NCBI RefSeq assembly: GCF_016653465.1
Contig: NZ_NHSQ01000087.1
Coordinates: forward strand, 1 to 60,760
DNA length: 60,760 nt
Direction: 5' to 3'
From: Thiocystis minor
GTDB taxonomy: Bacteria > Pseudomonadota > Gammaproteobacteria > Chromatiales > Chromatiaceae
Positions 1 to 9,323 of the stretch are shown piece after piece. Below the pieces are notes generated by a model. It did no database searches. It had not been told where the DNA came from and saw nothing but the letters and a program-made list of their open reading frames with translations. Both the position numbers and the translations under genes were made by a program. Numbering within the stretch: the stretch's first letter is position 1; each line of letters starts with the position of its first letter.

Positions 1-84
1 CGCAAGGGCGATGGCGAGCCCGGTTTGAAGACGATCTGGCTGGGCATGCAGCGCATCATGGACTTCGCCGCCGGGATCAAATAG
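1..84 (+). pseudogene. IS4-type transposase, C-terminal tail (cut by window edge)
   Basis: The first 27 codons are open to a TAG at 82-84. They read as RKGDGEPGLK followed by TIWLGMQRIMDFAAGI and a final K. This matches the usual C-terminal tail of IS4-group DDE transposases (LGRKGDGEPG...W.GMQR..DF). The rest of the gene lies left of the window, so it cannot be judged whether the copy is intact. It marks a mobile-element boundary close to the truncated V-type ATPase operon. Confidence 0.65.
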
Positions 85-418
85 GCCAGGGAGATGCCGG
101 ACACGGAAAGTTGTGTGTAATGGGATGCCTTTGACCAGGGCATAATATTCAAGTTGCATCTCAAATGGTAAGCCTTCGTGGGAACTTATTTCTCGAGCTC
201 TGACATGGGGGGCTCTCTCCGACATGCCAACTTTTAGCAAACCTGGCATCGCCGGGTTTGTCATCACGTAGACAAATCCTTCAGCTTCCATCTAGCATGT
301 ACCGATGTTGAAGAGAAAAGAATAAGCCAGCGTAGTGGTTCGATGGGTTTCGTGACCGACGACCTTCAGTGCGAATCCGAGAGATCAGCGCGCGGTCACT
401 CTACCCATCCTACGCGGC
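85..418. other. Intergenic stretch with repeat-like right end
   Basis: No convincing gene is visible in this stretch. Its right end carries GATGGGTTTCGTG (about 341-353) and, in inverted relation, CTACCCATCCTACGCGG (about 400-416). This resembles the dispersed GTAGGATGGGT...AAACCCATC repeats common in Chromatiales-like genomes. The repeat sits at the 3' end of the barstar gene, which ends within it, and may mark one border of the acquired toxin-immunity segment. Confidence 0.4.
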
Positions 419-778
419 CTACAAAAAAGTAATAATCATAATCTTGTCTTGCTCGTCCCAATAATCTATCGCATCAAGCAGTATTTCGTTGGCAATTTTC
501 CAATCTTCCGGATGATGGCTTCTAAAATTATGCGGATTTTTATAGATAATCGAGATGCCGTTTTCTGGCTTGAGCCATGAAAGATCCGTCATGCAATCAG
601 AAAAAGCGTCCCAGTTAAAACCGAAATAGTCAGGAAATTTAAGCTTTTCAGAAAATTCCTTCAAAAGTGTGTTTTTATCTTGAATGTTATCGCCATCAAT
701 AAAAATAATATTAAAAGAGGACGATGGAAAGCCGTTTAATAACTGATCGGAAACCTTATTTTTTAACGATGTTGTCAT
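419..778 (-). CDS. Barstar-family ribonuclease inhibitor
   Basis: This 119-aa protein has the barstar signature. The segment 'IDGDNIQDKNTLLKEF' is followed by 'LKFPDYFGFNWDAFSDCMTD' and a conserved 'SWL'. Barstar binds barnase-type RNases tightly and blocks their active site in the cytoplasm. The start codon overlaps the stop of the upstream RNase gene by 4 nt (ATGA), so the two are translationally coupled. The segment is visibly AT-richer than the flanking genes, which suggests recent acquisition. Family assignment is strong. The specific partner is inferred from the overlap. Confidence 0.85.
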   Translation of the reverse strand: MTTSLKNKVSDQLLNGFPSSSFNIIFIDGDNIQDKNTLLKEFSEKLKFPDYFGFNWDAFSDCMTDLSWLKPENGISIIYKNPHNFRSHHPEDWKIANEILLDAIDYWDEQDKIMIITFL

Positions 779-1050
779 GCTTTGATCTCCTTGAAATTCT
801 GGTAGTGGTCATCAGTAAAATATTTTTTGCCATCTTTTCCAATGATGATTCTTTTTGCGCCTCTGTCGCTGGCGTTCGGTGTTTTTACGGTGTATTCGCG
901 ATAATAATTCAATTCTTTGAGAGGTAACTTGCCTTCTCTGTTATGAAATACAGAGTCATCTTTTGCATAAGGAAAAGGTCCGTCTTTGTCGATCTCTTTT
1001 AATGTCTGATGCGCTTCAACGGGTAGTTCTTGATGTGTTATTTCTAGCAT
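775..1050 (-). CDS. Barnase-like guanyl-specific ribonuclease without a signal peptide
   Basis: The 91-aa product aligns with the N1/T1-barnase fold: 'GPFPYAKDDSVFHNREGKLP', 'YYREYTVKTPNASDRGAKRI' and 'YFTDDHYQNF'. The expected catalytic residues are present as Glu52, Arg67 (with Arg63 nearby) and His82. Secreted barnases carry an N-terminal signal peptide, but here the open frame begins only about 10 residues before the RNase domain, and an in-frame TGA lies about 36 nt upstream of the ATG. The protein is therefore either a cytoplasmic toxin paired with barstar or the severed C-terminal tip of a larger polymorphic toxin. It overlaps the barstar start by 4 nt. Codon and base composition are atypically AT-rich. 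Confidence 0.8.
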   Translation of the reverse strand: MLEITHQELPVEAHQTLKEIDKDGPFPYAKDDSVFHNREGKLPLKELNYYREYTVKTPNASDRGAKRIIIGKDGKKYFTDDHYQNFKEIKA

Positions 1051-1066
1051 AGCCCGGTCGCTAGCA

Positions 1067-1094
1067 GGCTGGGATTCGCAAGCTCATCCCAGCC
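1067..1094. repeat. Hairpin between the RNase gene and the V-ATPase operon
   Basis: A 9-bp perfect stem (GGCTGGGAT / ATCCCAGCC, 1067-1075 with 1086-1094) has a 10-nt loop. It lies between the start of the RNase gene and the 3' end of the V-ATPase A gene. It could end transcription of the ATPase operon or be a border of the inserted segment. No U-tract follows it. Confidence 0.45.
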
Positions 1095-1115
1095 GACGGA
1101 GCTTCAATAGGTTTC

Positions 1116-2918
<1,803 letters not shown>

Positions 2919-2925
2919 GGTCTGA

Positions 2926-3573
2926 TCATCCGGTAAAGAGGTTGCCGGTCTCGAATCCGCCCGGCAGCAGGCGCTCCAGGATGGTTTGCTGAATCCGGGG
3001 CTGGAGTCGCGCAAGCCGTCCCTCGAAGGTCTGGTCGACGCGAATACGCCGGTCCTGGCTGGCGATCAGCACGCCGCCGAGCGTGTCGATGGCCTCGGCG
3101 ACGGGGGCGAGGATGGCGGTCTTGCCGGGCGGCAGCGCCTCGACGATTTGCGCCCAGCGCGTATTGAGCTGGCGCTGATCCGGGGCGTTGGCCGAGACGA
3201 GCAACTCCGGCGACTCGATGAGTTCGGCCGCCTCGACGATCCGCTGGTCGATCCAGGCCCGATAGGTCGGTTCGTCCGCCATGAAGGTGCGCATCCGCTC
3301 GGCGAGCATGCGCTCCACGTCCTGCACCAGATTCCAGCGGACCCGGTCGAGATGGGTCTGCATCTTCAGCTCGCTGGCCTGCACTCGCTGGCGGAAGCTG
3401 CGCTCGGCCAGCGATTTGGCGATGGCTTCCTCGCGCGCCTCGCGCAGGCGCAGACGCTCGGCCGCCTCGCGCAGAATGTTGTCGCGGCTGCGTCCGGCGC
3501 GCTCGCGGAATTCGCTCGCCAGTCGTTCCGCGCGGGCCAGAATGGCCCGCTCCAGTTCTTCTACCTGATTCAC
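2926..3573 (-). CDS. ntpE: V/A-type ATP synthase subunit E (peripheral stalk)
   Basis: The 215-aa protein has a long charged coiled-coil N-terminal half (about residues 1-110, rich in Glu, Arg and Ala), then a compact C-terminal domain containing 'GGVLIASQDRRIRVDQTFEG'. That motif is typical of V/A-ATPase E subunits (GGv.v....I.vdnTle.Rl). E pairs with the G/H-like subunit to form the stator stalk. Its start overlaps the end of the subunit F gene by 4 nt, and subunit A follows after 7 bp, consistent with one transcript. Confidence 0.85.
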   Translation of the reverse strand: MNQVEELERAILARAERLASEFRERAGRSRDNILREAAERLRLREAREEAIAKSLAERSFRQRVQASELKMQTHLDRVRWNLVQDVERMLAERMRTFMADEPTYRAWIDQRIVEAAELIESPELLVSANAPDQRQLNTRWAQIVEALPPGKTAILAPVAEAIDTLGGVLIASQDRRIRVDQTFEGRLARLQPRIQQTILERLLPGGFETGNLFTG

Positions 3574-3941
3574 GATGCCTCTCGCTCCCCGGTTTGACCG
3601 GATTGAAGGGTGGCGGAGCCAAACAGCGCGGCGAGGCGGGCGGCCACCTCGCTCGTGAGTTTGGGTGGCGCGTTGAGCGCGGGAACGGCGATGACGACAA
3701 TGCGCCCACCCTCGCGTCGTACCCGCCTGAGATTAGGGATGTCCTGACTCATCACGGCCTCGTCCACCACGACGAACGCCTTTTCGCGCCCGCGTTGCAG
3801 ATCGCGCAGGATGCGGTCAACGTCCACAGGGTCAGGGTTCGGGTAGGTCTCGAAACCGATCAGCCGAAAGCCGTCCGCGAGGCGATCCTCACCGAGAAAC
3901 AACATGCGCGTCGGAGCGCCTGGCTCGTGCTCGATGTTCAT
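3570..3941 (-). CDS. V/A-type ATP synthase subunit F
   Basis: This 123-aa protein has the small-subunit F pattern: 'MLFLGEDRLADGFRLIGFET' at the N-terminus, then an 'AFVVVDEAVMSQ' strand-helix and 'GGRIVVIAVPAL'. F sits on the central shaft of the rotor and influences coupling. It lies between the K ring gene and the E gene, as in other bacterial V-type operons, and overlaps the E start by 4 nt. Its small size makes paralogue distinction weak, but position and motifs agree. Confidence 0.8.
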   Translation of the reverse strand: MNIEHEPGAPTRMLFLGEDRLADGFRLIGFETYPNPDPVDVDRILRDLQRGREKAFVVVDEAVMSQDIPNLRRVRREGGRIVVIAVPALNAPPKLTSEVAARLAALFGSATLQSGQTGEREAS

Positions 3942-3951
3942 CGGGTGACGA

Positions 3952-4401
3952 TCAGCCGAGCCGGTTGAGCAGCAGGATACTCATGACCAGGCCGTAAATC
4001 GCGATGCCTTCGGCCAGTCCAAGGAAGATCAAGGTGCGGCCCAGCGCCTCTGGACGCTCCATGACGGCGGCCAGCGAGGCCGCGCCGATGGGACCGACCG
4101 CGATCCCCGCGCCGATGGTGGACAGGCCGGTCGGAATGCCGACGCCAAGAATCGCGAGCCCCATGCCGATCGACATCTCGGGGGCGACGGCGGTCACGGC
4201 TTCGGTTTGGGCCATGGCGTCCGAGACGCCCATGAAGAGGAGCCCGAGTTGGGCGCCGACAAAGGCGATCAGCTGCGTCCCCATCGCGGGCCGATACCAG
4301 GGGCGAATACGGGTGGCGAGTGCGGGACGGATCTCCAGCGCAATGCCGGAGACGATGAGGCCGAGGATAGCCAGGGACATGAGTGCGACGAGCCAGTACA
4401 T
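3952..4401 (-). CDS. ntpK: V/A-type ATP synthase subunit K (membrane rotor ring)
   Basis: This 149-aa membrane protein has four predicted helices (about 2-22, 42-64, 78-110, 120-146). The C-terminal hairpin is a canonical proteolipid: glycine-rich 'GIPTGLSTIGAGIAVGPIG' and the ion-binding Glu131 in 'LGLAEGIAIYGLV'. The N-terminal hairpin lacks the glycine-rich pattern and carries no buried carboxylate, unlike the duplicated hairpins of classical K subunits. The glutamine ligands seen in Na+-specific rings are not evident near the hairpin, so proton coupling is the simpler guess. Confidence 0.85.
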   Translation of the reverse strand: MYWLVALMSLAILGLIVSGIALEIRPALATRIRPWYRPAMGTQLIAFVGAQLGLLFMGVSDAMAQTEAVTAVAPEMSIGMGLAILGVGIPTGLSTIGAGIAVGPIGAASLAAVMERPEALGRTLIFLGLAEGIAIYGLVMSILLLNRLG

Positions 4402-4417
4402 GGGATGCTCCGTTAGA

Positions 4418-4431
4418 GTTGTCAGTTGTCA
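4418..4431. repeat. Two-copy heptamer repeat (GTTGTCA)2
   Basis: GTTGTCAGTTGTCA lies in the 41-bp gap between the I and K genes of the V-ATPase operon. The same heptamer is repeated about five times at the bioF/bioH junction (46621-46658). Confidence 0.6.
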
Positions 4432-4442
4432 GGTGATTGCGG

Positions 4443-6341
4443 TCAGGAAGACACCGATTCCCGCCGCAGACGCAGGGGCAGGAAGGCGTGTCCATCGCCC
4501 GAGAAGTAGCGCGAGAAGCCTTCATAATACTGAAGACGCATGACCTGGATCATGACGATGCCGCCTTCGAGAACCAGGATGAAGACATTGCCGAGGATCA
4601 CGGTCACGACATGCCCGAAACTCCCCATCATGCCAGCCAGGGTAAAGATGGCGAGCGACAGGGCGACGTGGTTCAGGCTGAAGGCGGAGACGCGCAGGAA
4701 GGAGAGCGTGTTCGAGAGATAGACGATGACGGTGTCGAGTGTCTCGATGGCGACGACCAGTGCCTTCTCGCCGGTGGGCGCGGACAGGTGGTGCCATTGA
4801 AAGGCCGCGAGCGTGAGCAGTGAGCCAATGACCAGCAGGGCGGGCAGCGTCCCGAACGAGCCGGTCGTGGCGAGACCGAAACCGCCCCAGAGAAAGGCCA
4901 GATAGAACAGCAGATTGACCAGGCCGTGCCGCTCGAAGACCGCCCCCAGCGGATCGCCGATCGCGAGCCGGTTGTAAATCCCGAGCAGGCAGGCGATGAC
5001 GATGAAGCCAATGCCCCAGCCAAGCGCGACTTCCAGCATCAGGATCGGATCGTGCAGCGGGGACATCCAGAGCGCCGGCAGGATCTCCTCATAGCCGAAC
5101 ACGCTACCGAACAAGAGACCAAAGATCATCGACGAGATGCCCGCGAAGACGCCAAACAGATAAAACTTCGGCAGCTTGTTGCGCGCCCAGAGGGCGGCGA
5201 GAGCAATCACGGCACCGTGCCCTAGGTCGCCGAACATCATGCCGAACATCAACAGAAAGGTCACCGCGAACAGCGGGGTTGGATCGACTTCGCCATAGGC
5301 GGGAATGCCGTACTGGTTGACCAGCAGGGCAAAAGGGGCGAGCAGACGACTTTTGATCGGCACTGTGGGCACCAGCTTGCGCTCGTCGGGCCGCGGATCG
5401 CGGCTGGTGAGATCGAAGGGGAGGGTCAATGTCTCGCGCAGACCCTGCTCCAGATGCGCGACGGCACGGGCTGGTACCCAACCCGCCAGATGCGCGAGAT
5501 GTCCGGCGCTCCGCAGCGAAGCATCCAGGGTGACCAGGGGTTCGGCCAGCATCAGGGTGTGACGGGCTGCCAGCAGCTTGGCGCGGAAGGGCTCGCCCCA
5601 GCGGTTCAGGGTGTCCTGGAGCGACTGGCGTTGTTCGGCGATGGCAAGGCGCTGATTCGCGAAATCCTGTTGCAGCTCGGCGGGCTTGCGATCGAGTTCG
5701 AGCGGAATGGGCAGTGTCTGGAAGCTGGCGGCGGCGAGCACCGGCGCGAGCGCAGACTCCTTGTCGCCGGCGGGTCCGACGATCACGACATGCGCATGGT
5801 CGCCCTGCTGCATGTAGACATAAAGAATATGGCCCGCGAGGCTGGCGGCGCCCTCCAGTTGGCGCAGATTCTCGCGCGGCACCAGACCGACGTGGAATTC
5901 GAGGAAGCGCGTCTTGTTGCGCAGCATGTCGAGATCGATGTTCAGATGGGTGAAATTTTCCAGCGCGGCCTGCTGCTCCCTGACCAGCCGTTCCGTGTCG
6001 TCCAGGCGGTGGAAATCCTCCTCGTAACTGGAGGTTTCATCCCACAGATCGCCCAGCCAGACGTTCAGCGCGCTGAGTTCGTCAAAGTCGACCACGCGCA
6101 CGGCACCGATGTCGGGCGTTGCCTCCAGCGGGATGAGCCGGGTGATCTTGGCGAGCCTGGATTGGGCCTGGCTGAAGGTCTCGCGATACTCGCGACCAGG
6201 CAGGGCGTCGAGCCGGGACTCCGTCGGGGGGCGGGTATCCGGGTGGAAACTCTCGGTTGCGGCGAGAGCCATTGACGCCTGCGGCAGATCCTCGGTCAGG
6301 ACCAGCAGACGGACGTGTTTCATCGGCATGGGCATCAACAT
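4443..6341 (-). CDS. ntpI: V/A-type ATP synthase subunit I (membrane stator)
   Basis: The 632-aa product is the a/I-type stator. A cytoplasmic N-terminal half (about 1-335) contains coiled-coil segments. A membrane half follows with seven or so hydrophobic helices, starting around 'PTPLFAVTFLLMFGMMFGDL' and 'GHGAVIALAALWARNKL'. The motif MFGDLGHG and the late helix 'VIVYLSNTLSFLRVSAFSLN' are characteristic; the SFLR arginine serves ion translocation. Several Met codons cluster at the start (MLMPMPMKHVRLLVL), so initiation could be at 6341, 6335, 6329 or 6323. Two AGTTGTC repeats occupy the gap to the K gene. Confidence 0.9.
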   Translation of the reverse strand: MLMPMPMKHVRLLVLTEDLPQASMALAATESFHPDTRPPTESRLDALPGREYRETFSQAQSRLAKITRLIPLEATPDIGAVRVVDFDELSALNVWLGDLWDETSSYEEDFHRLDDTERLVREQQAALENFTHLNIDLDMLRNKTRFLEFHVGLVPRENLRQLEGAASLAGHILYVYMQQGDHAHVVIVGPAGDKESALAPVLAAASFQTLPIPLELDRKPAELQQDFANQRLAIAEQRQSLQDTLNRWGEPFRAKLLAARHTLMLAEPLVTLDASLRSAGHLAHLAGWVPARAVAHLEQGLRETLTLPFDLTSRDPRPDERKLVPTVPIKSRLLAPFALLVNQYGIPAYGEVDPTPLFAVTFLLMFGMMFGDLGHGAVIALAALWARNKLPKFYLFGVFAGISSMIFGLLFGSVFGYEEILPALWMSPLHDPILMLEVALGWGIGFIVIACLLGIYNRLAIGDPLGAVFERHGLVNLLFYLAFLWGGFGLATTGSFGTLPALLVIGSLLTLAAFQWHHLSAPTGEKALVVAIETLDTVIVYLSNTLSFLRVSAFSLNHVALSLAIFTLAGMMGSFGHVVTVILGNVFILVLEGGIVMIQVMRLQYYEGFSRYFSGDGHAFLPLRLRRESVSS

Positions 6342-6400
6342 GACTGGATCGCTCGCTCGGACGGTGATGAACGCTGGTGCGCGCGTCGGGATGTCATGGG

Positions 6401-7456
6401 TCAGGCGGCCCGCGATTCGGCGCAGCTCGGTTGAGTCAGTTCGAGCGCGGCCTTGATGGTCGCGTCCGGAAACTGTAGCAGGCGCCCCCGCACGACCGCG
6501 AACAGCATGAGCAGATCCGACTCGCGGAGCATCAGATAGGCAAGGGCGCGCGCCACGGCCGATTGGCTGCGAGAGAGGATCCCGCGCGTCTCAAGTTGGG
6601 TGTAGCGACCGATGCGTTGTTGCACCTCGCCGATGGATTTGCTGTCCGCAAGCAGCGAGTCGAGCGGTGCTGGCAGCGCTTCCAGGATGCGCTCGAAGGT
6701 GTCGAGATTGACCAGATGCAGGAGCCGCTCACGGGTGAGCAGGCGCGTTGAGGGCACCAGTTGGTAGTATGTTTCGGAGGCCGAGAGCTGATAGGTAAAG
6801 CGGAAACGCAACAGCCACAGGAGCGCGACGCGGTCAAGTTCCGCGCCCATCAGGCGCCGCAGCGAATCCAGGTGATGGTTATCCGACCCCATGATCTGAC
6901 GGACGATGCCGGTGTAATAACGCTGATCGATCGCCCCCTCCAGAGCAAAGGGTTCGCGATGTTTTTCATAGACCTCGCGGGCCTGGCGGGCGATCTGGCG
7001 GTAGGGGCCGGTTTCTAGCTGGCGCAACAGTTCCAGCGCGTTCTCGGCCCGGAACAACTCCTGGTGAGACAGGCGGATCGTGTCGGGCAGATCGAACAGG
7101 TGGTCGCGGATTTCCTGTTGATCCAGGTCGTAGAGCTTGCCGCGAAGCAGTGTCTTGAGATTAAAGAGCGCATATTTGCGACCCCAGGCCAGCACCAGCG
7201 AGCGCTCGCTGGCATTCATCGGCCGCGCCAGCACCTGTAATTCCGACATCAGAACCTGAAGCAAGCTTTGCTCGATCGCACGCCCGCGTGTCGCGGCGGA
7301 AGGTTGTTCGTCCAGGATGGCGGATAAACCGAAGTGTTCCGCCAGCTCAGCGAGCGTCATCCGCGGCAATCGTTCGATCAGTTCCGGCGCGAACAATCGC
7401 GTCGACATCACGGACACCCGCGTGTTCAGATAGGCTTGCGCGGCGGCATTGCTCAT
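6401..7456 (-). CDS. ntpC: V/A-type ATP synthase subunit C (rotor cap, d-like)
   Basis: This 351-aa, largely helical protein has the V-type C/AC39 family pattern: N-terminal 'AQAYLNTRVSVMSTRLF', 'WGRKYALFNLKTLLRGK', 'QRYYTGIVRQ' and the later 'LLWLLRFRFTYQLSASETYY'. It links the central shaft to the K ring. Length and helical content match the family (about 330-350 aa). It is followed by the I gene after a 59-bp gap on the same strand. Confidence 0.85.
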   Translation of the reverse strand: MSNAAAQAYLNTRVSVMSTRLFAPELIERLPRMTLAELAEHFGLSAILDEQPSAATRGRAIEQSLLQVLMSELQVLARPMNASERSLVLAWGRKYALFNLKTLLRGKLYDLDQQEIRDHLFDLPDTIRLSHQELFRAENALELLRQLETGPYRQIARQAREVYEKHREPFALEGAIDQRYYTGIVRQIMGSDNHHLDSLRRLMGAELDRVALLWLLRFRFTYQLSASETYYQLVPSTRLLTRERLLHLVNLDTFERILEALPAPLDSLLADSKSIGEVQQRIGRYTQLETRGILSRSQSAVARALAYLMLRESDLLMLFAVVRGRLLQFPDATIKAALELTQPSCAESRAA

Positions 7457-7525
7457 GGCGTGGGTTTAATCTTCGCTTCAGGCGACGGGCTAAGAAGATG
7501 GTGAAAGGGACGCTCGCGTGACCGA

Positions 7526-7843
7526 CTAACGTTCGGGGCCAATGAGTATCTGGAACGCGGCCTCCATGGCTGGCTCCTCGCGCTGTTCGGCTTGATCGCG
7601 GAGCTGGTTATGTCGCTCGTCGTAGCGGCGGCGCAGCTCGGCGATGTTCTGCTCGGCGCGCTCTTCGGCCTTGGCGATGAAGGACCGATGAAGATCGGGG
7701 ATGCGCGCGGTGAAACGGTCGTTATCGGCCTTGGCGTCGGCCATGGCCTGCTGAATGGTGTGTTCCTGTTCTTCTTCCGCCTGTTTGGCGAGCCGTTCGG
7801 CCCGCATCTCGGCGTCGAGCAGTCGTTTGAGGGTGTCGTCCAT
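7526..7843 (-). CDS. V/A-type ATP synthase G/H-like peripheral stalk subunit
   Basis: This small, highly charged, coiled-coil protein (105 aa from ATG 7843; a TTG at 7858 could extend it by five residues) is rich in Glu, Ala, Arg and Gln. Segments such as 'LLDAEMRAERLAKQAEEEQE' and 'AEERAEQNIAELRRRYDERH' support a single long helix. It is the first gene of the V-type operon, the usual position of the stalk subunit that dimerises with E. Identification relies on position and coiled-coil character because this family is poorly conserved in sequence. Confidence 0.65.
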   Translation of the reverse strand: MDDTLKRLLDAEMRAERLAKQAEEEQEHTIQQAMADAKADNDRFTARIPDLHRSFIAKAEERAEQNIAELRRRYDERHNQLRDQAEQREEPAMEAAFQILIGPER

Positions 7844-7858
7844 TGGGATTCGGTTCAA

Positions 7859-8288
7859 TGTCGTCAGCGATATGGGGCGCTACCTTACGCGAAATCCCGA
7901 AAAAATGCGCGGGGGATAGACCGCATTCGGCATGACGTCCAGGACATCCTGCACGAAGACTGGGCGATGGAACTGGCGCGCGCTGTCGTCCGTTCCAGCG
8001 CGAACGCCCCGGGTGCGGAGACCGCCGCGACGGTGGAGGAAATCCGCCCACGCCTCGACAATGGAATGGGAACTGGGCTTGCAGACCGGGAGGACGTTCA
8101 AACCCCGAGGCAGGACGTCGCGGCAGACACGGTTCATGACGGAACCGATCGTCACCCAAGAGGGTGACATGCAAGGCACTCAACATGGGTGACCTCGTTT
8201 GGCTTCTCCGAAGCGTTCTTGGCGGAACACCAATTTTATCAATTGGTTAAACGAGTGTCGCCTTTTTATGGATAATCCGGGCTATTTC
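7859..8288. other. Intergenic region upstream of the V-ATPase operon
   Basis: No recognisable gene is seen. It lies between the 5' end of the V-ATPase operon and the 3' end of fabI, so it should contain the operon promoter. A short T-rich run on the minus strand (around 7900-7910) is visible, but no good -35/-10 pair was found. A 99-codon open frame on the minus strand (7880-8179) encodes no sequence I recognise and may be spurious. Confidence 0.4.
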
Positions 8289-9065
8289 TCACCCCAGCCC
8301 CAAAATGTTAAAACCAGTATCCACGTACAGAATATCCCCGGTGATGCCGCTTGCCAGATCCGAGCACAAAAAAGCGGCGGCATTTCCCACTTCCTCGGTG
8401 GTCACGGTGCGTCTCAGCGGGGTGTGTTTCTCCACTTGATTGAGCATCGCGCGGAAGTGGGAGATGCCCGCCGCTGCCAGGGTGTAGACCGGTCCCGCCG
8501 AGATGGCGTTGACGCGGGTTCCCTTGGGGCCGAGCGAGGCGGCCAGATAGCGGACATTGGCCTCCAGGCTTGCCTTGGCGAGTCCCATCACGTTGTAGTA
8601 TGGCACGGCTCGCACGGATCCGAGAAAGGTCATGGTGAGGAGCGCGCCATTGCGTCCCTCCATCAATGGCCGGCTGGCCTTGGCGAGGGCGGCGAAACTG
8701 TAGGAGGAGATCTCGTGGGCGGTGGTGAAGCCGTCCCGGGTCAGTGCGTCCACGTAGTCGCCTTCCAATTCGTGCTTGGGGGCAAAGGCAATGGAATGGA
8801 CGATGGCGTCCAGGCCGTCCCAGCGTTCCTCCAGCTCCGCGAAAAAGTGTGCAATCTGCCGGTCGGTGCTCACGTCGAGCGGGAGGGCGATGTCCGAGCC
8901 CAATTGAGCGGCAAAGTCCGTGACACGGGATTTGAGCTTGTCGTTTTGGTAGCTCAGGGCGATGTGAGCGCCCTCGCGGCGCATGGCCTCGGCGCAACCC
9001 CAGGCAATGGAGCGGTTGCTCGCCACGCCGGTGATCAGGATACGCTTGTCTTGAAGGAACCCCAT
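8289..9065 (-). CDS. fabI: Enoyl-[acyl-carrier-protein] reductase (NADH)
   Basis: This 258-aa SDR-fold enzyme performs the last reduction of each fatty-acid elongation cycle. The atypical FabI nucleotide motif [11 protein letters not shown] is at 13-23 and 'VHSIAFAP' at 89-96. The catalytic tyrosine and lysine are Tyr157 and Lys164 in '[19 protein letters not shown]'. The tail '[17 protein letters not shown]' is typical of E. coli-like FabI, the usual triclosan/diazaborine target class. It is a stand-alone gene divergent from the Nfn-rubrerythrin fusion. Confidence 0.97.
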   Translation of the reverse strand: MGFLQDKRILITGVASNRSIAWGCAEAMRREGAHIALSYQNDKLKSRVTDFAAQLGSDIALPLDVSTDRQIAHFFAELEERWDGLDAIVHSIAFAPKHELEGDYVDALTRDGFTTAHEISSYSFAALAKASRPLMEGRNGALLTMTFLGSVRAVPYYNVMGLAKASLEANVRYLAASLGPKGTRVNAISAGPVYTLAAAGISHFRAMLNQVEKHTPLRRTVTTEEVGNAAAFLCSDLASGITGDILYVDTGFNILGLG

Positions 9066-9323
9066 GGGTCAGTTCTCCGATTCGTGGGGCGGCGCGGTCT
9101 GCGCCGGGATTTGCTGTTTTCGGTGCCATGGGCGCCGTGCGATCATAACGCCCCAGGTTAAAGATCCGTAAGACTACAGAAACTCGACAACTCGTGAAAG
9201 GGATCAGGCACGCCGGTCACACAAACCCTGCTGGAACCTTCATCCGAGTGCGCATCCAGACTGTCTGGCGTACCAAGTCGAAACAATGGTCTCCCCTCAT
9301 TAACACGCCAAGGGCGTTGATCT
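9066..9323. promoter_or_regulatory. Divergent promoter region, fabI / Nfn-rubrerythrin fusion
   Basis: This 258-bp spacer lies between two divergent genes and must hold both promoters. I could not pick a confident -35/-10 pair. The fusion gene has a modest purine stretch (AAGGGCG) about 10 nt before its ATG. Confidence 0.35.

Noticed and set aside
7880-8179. 99-codon minus-strand frame between fabI and the V-ATPase operon
   Set aside because: No recognisable family, overlapping open frames on the other strand, and a composition not clearly coding. Left as intergenic.
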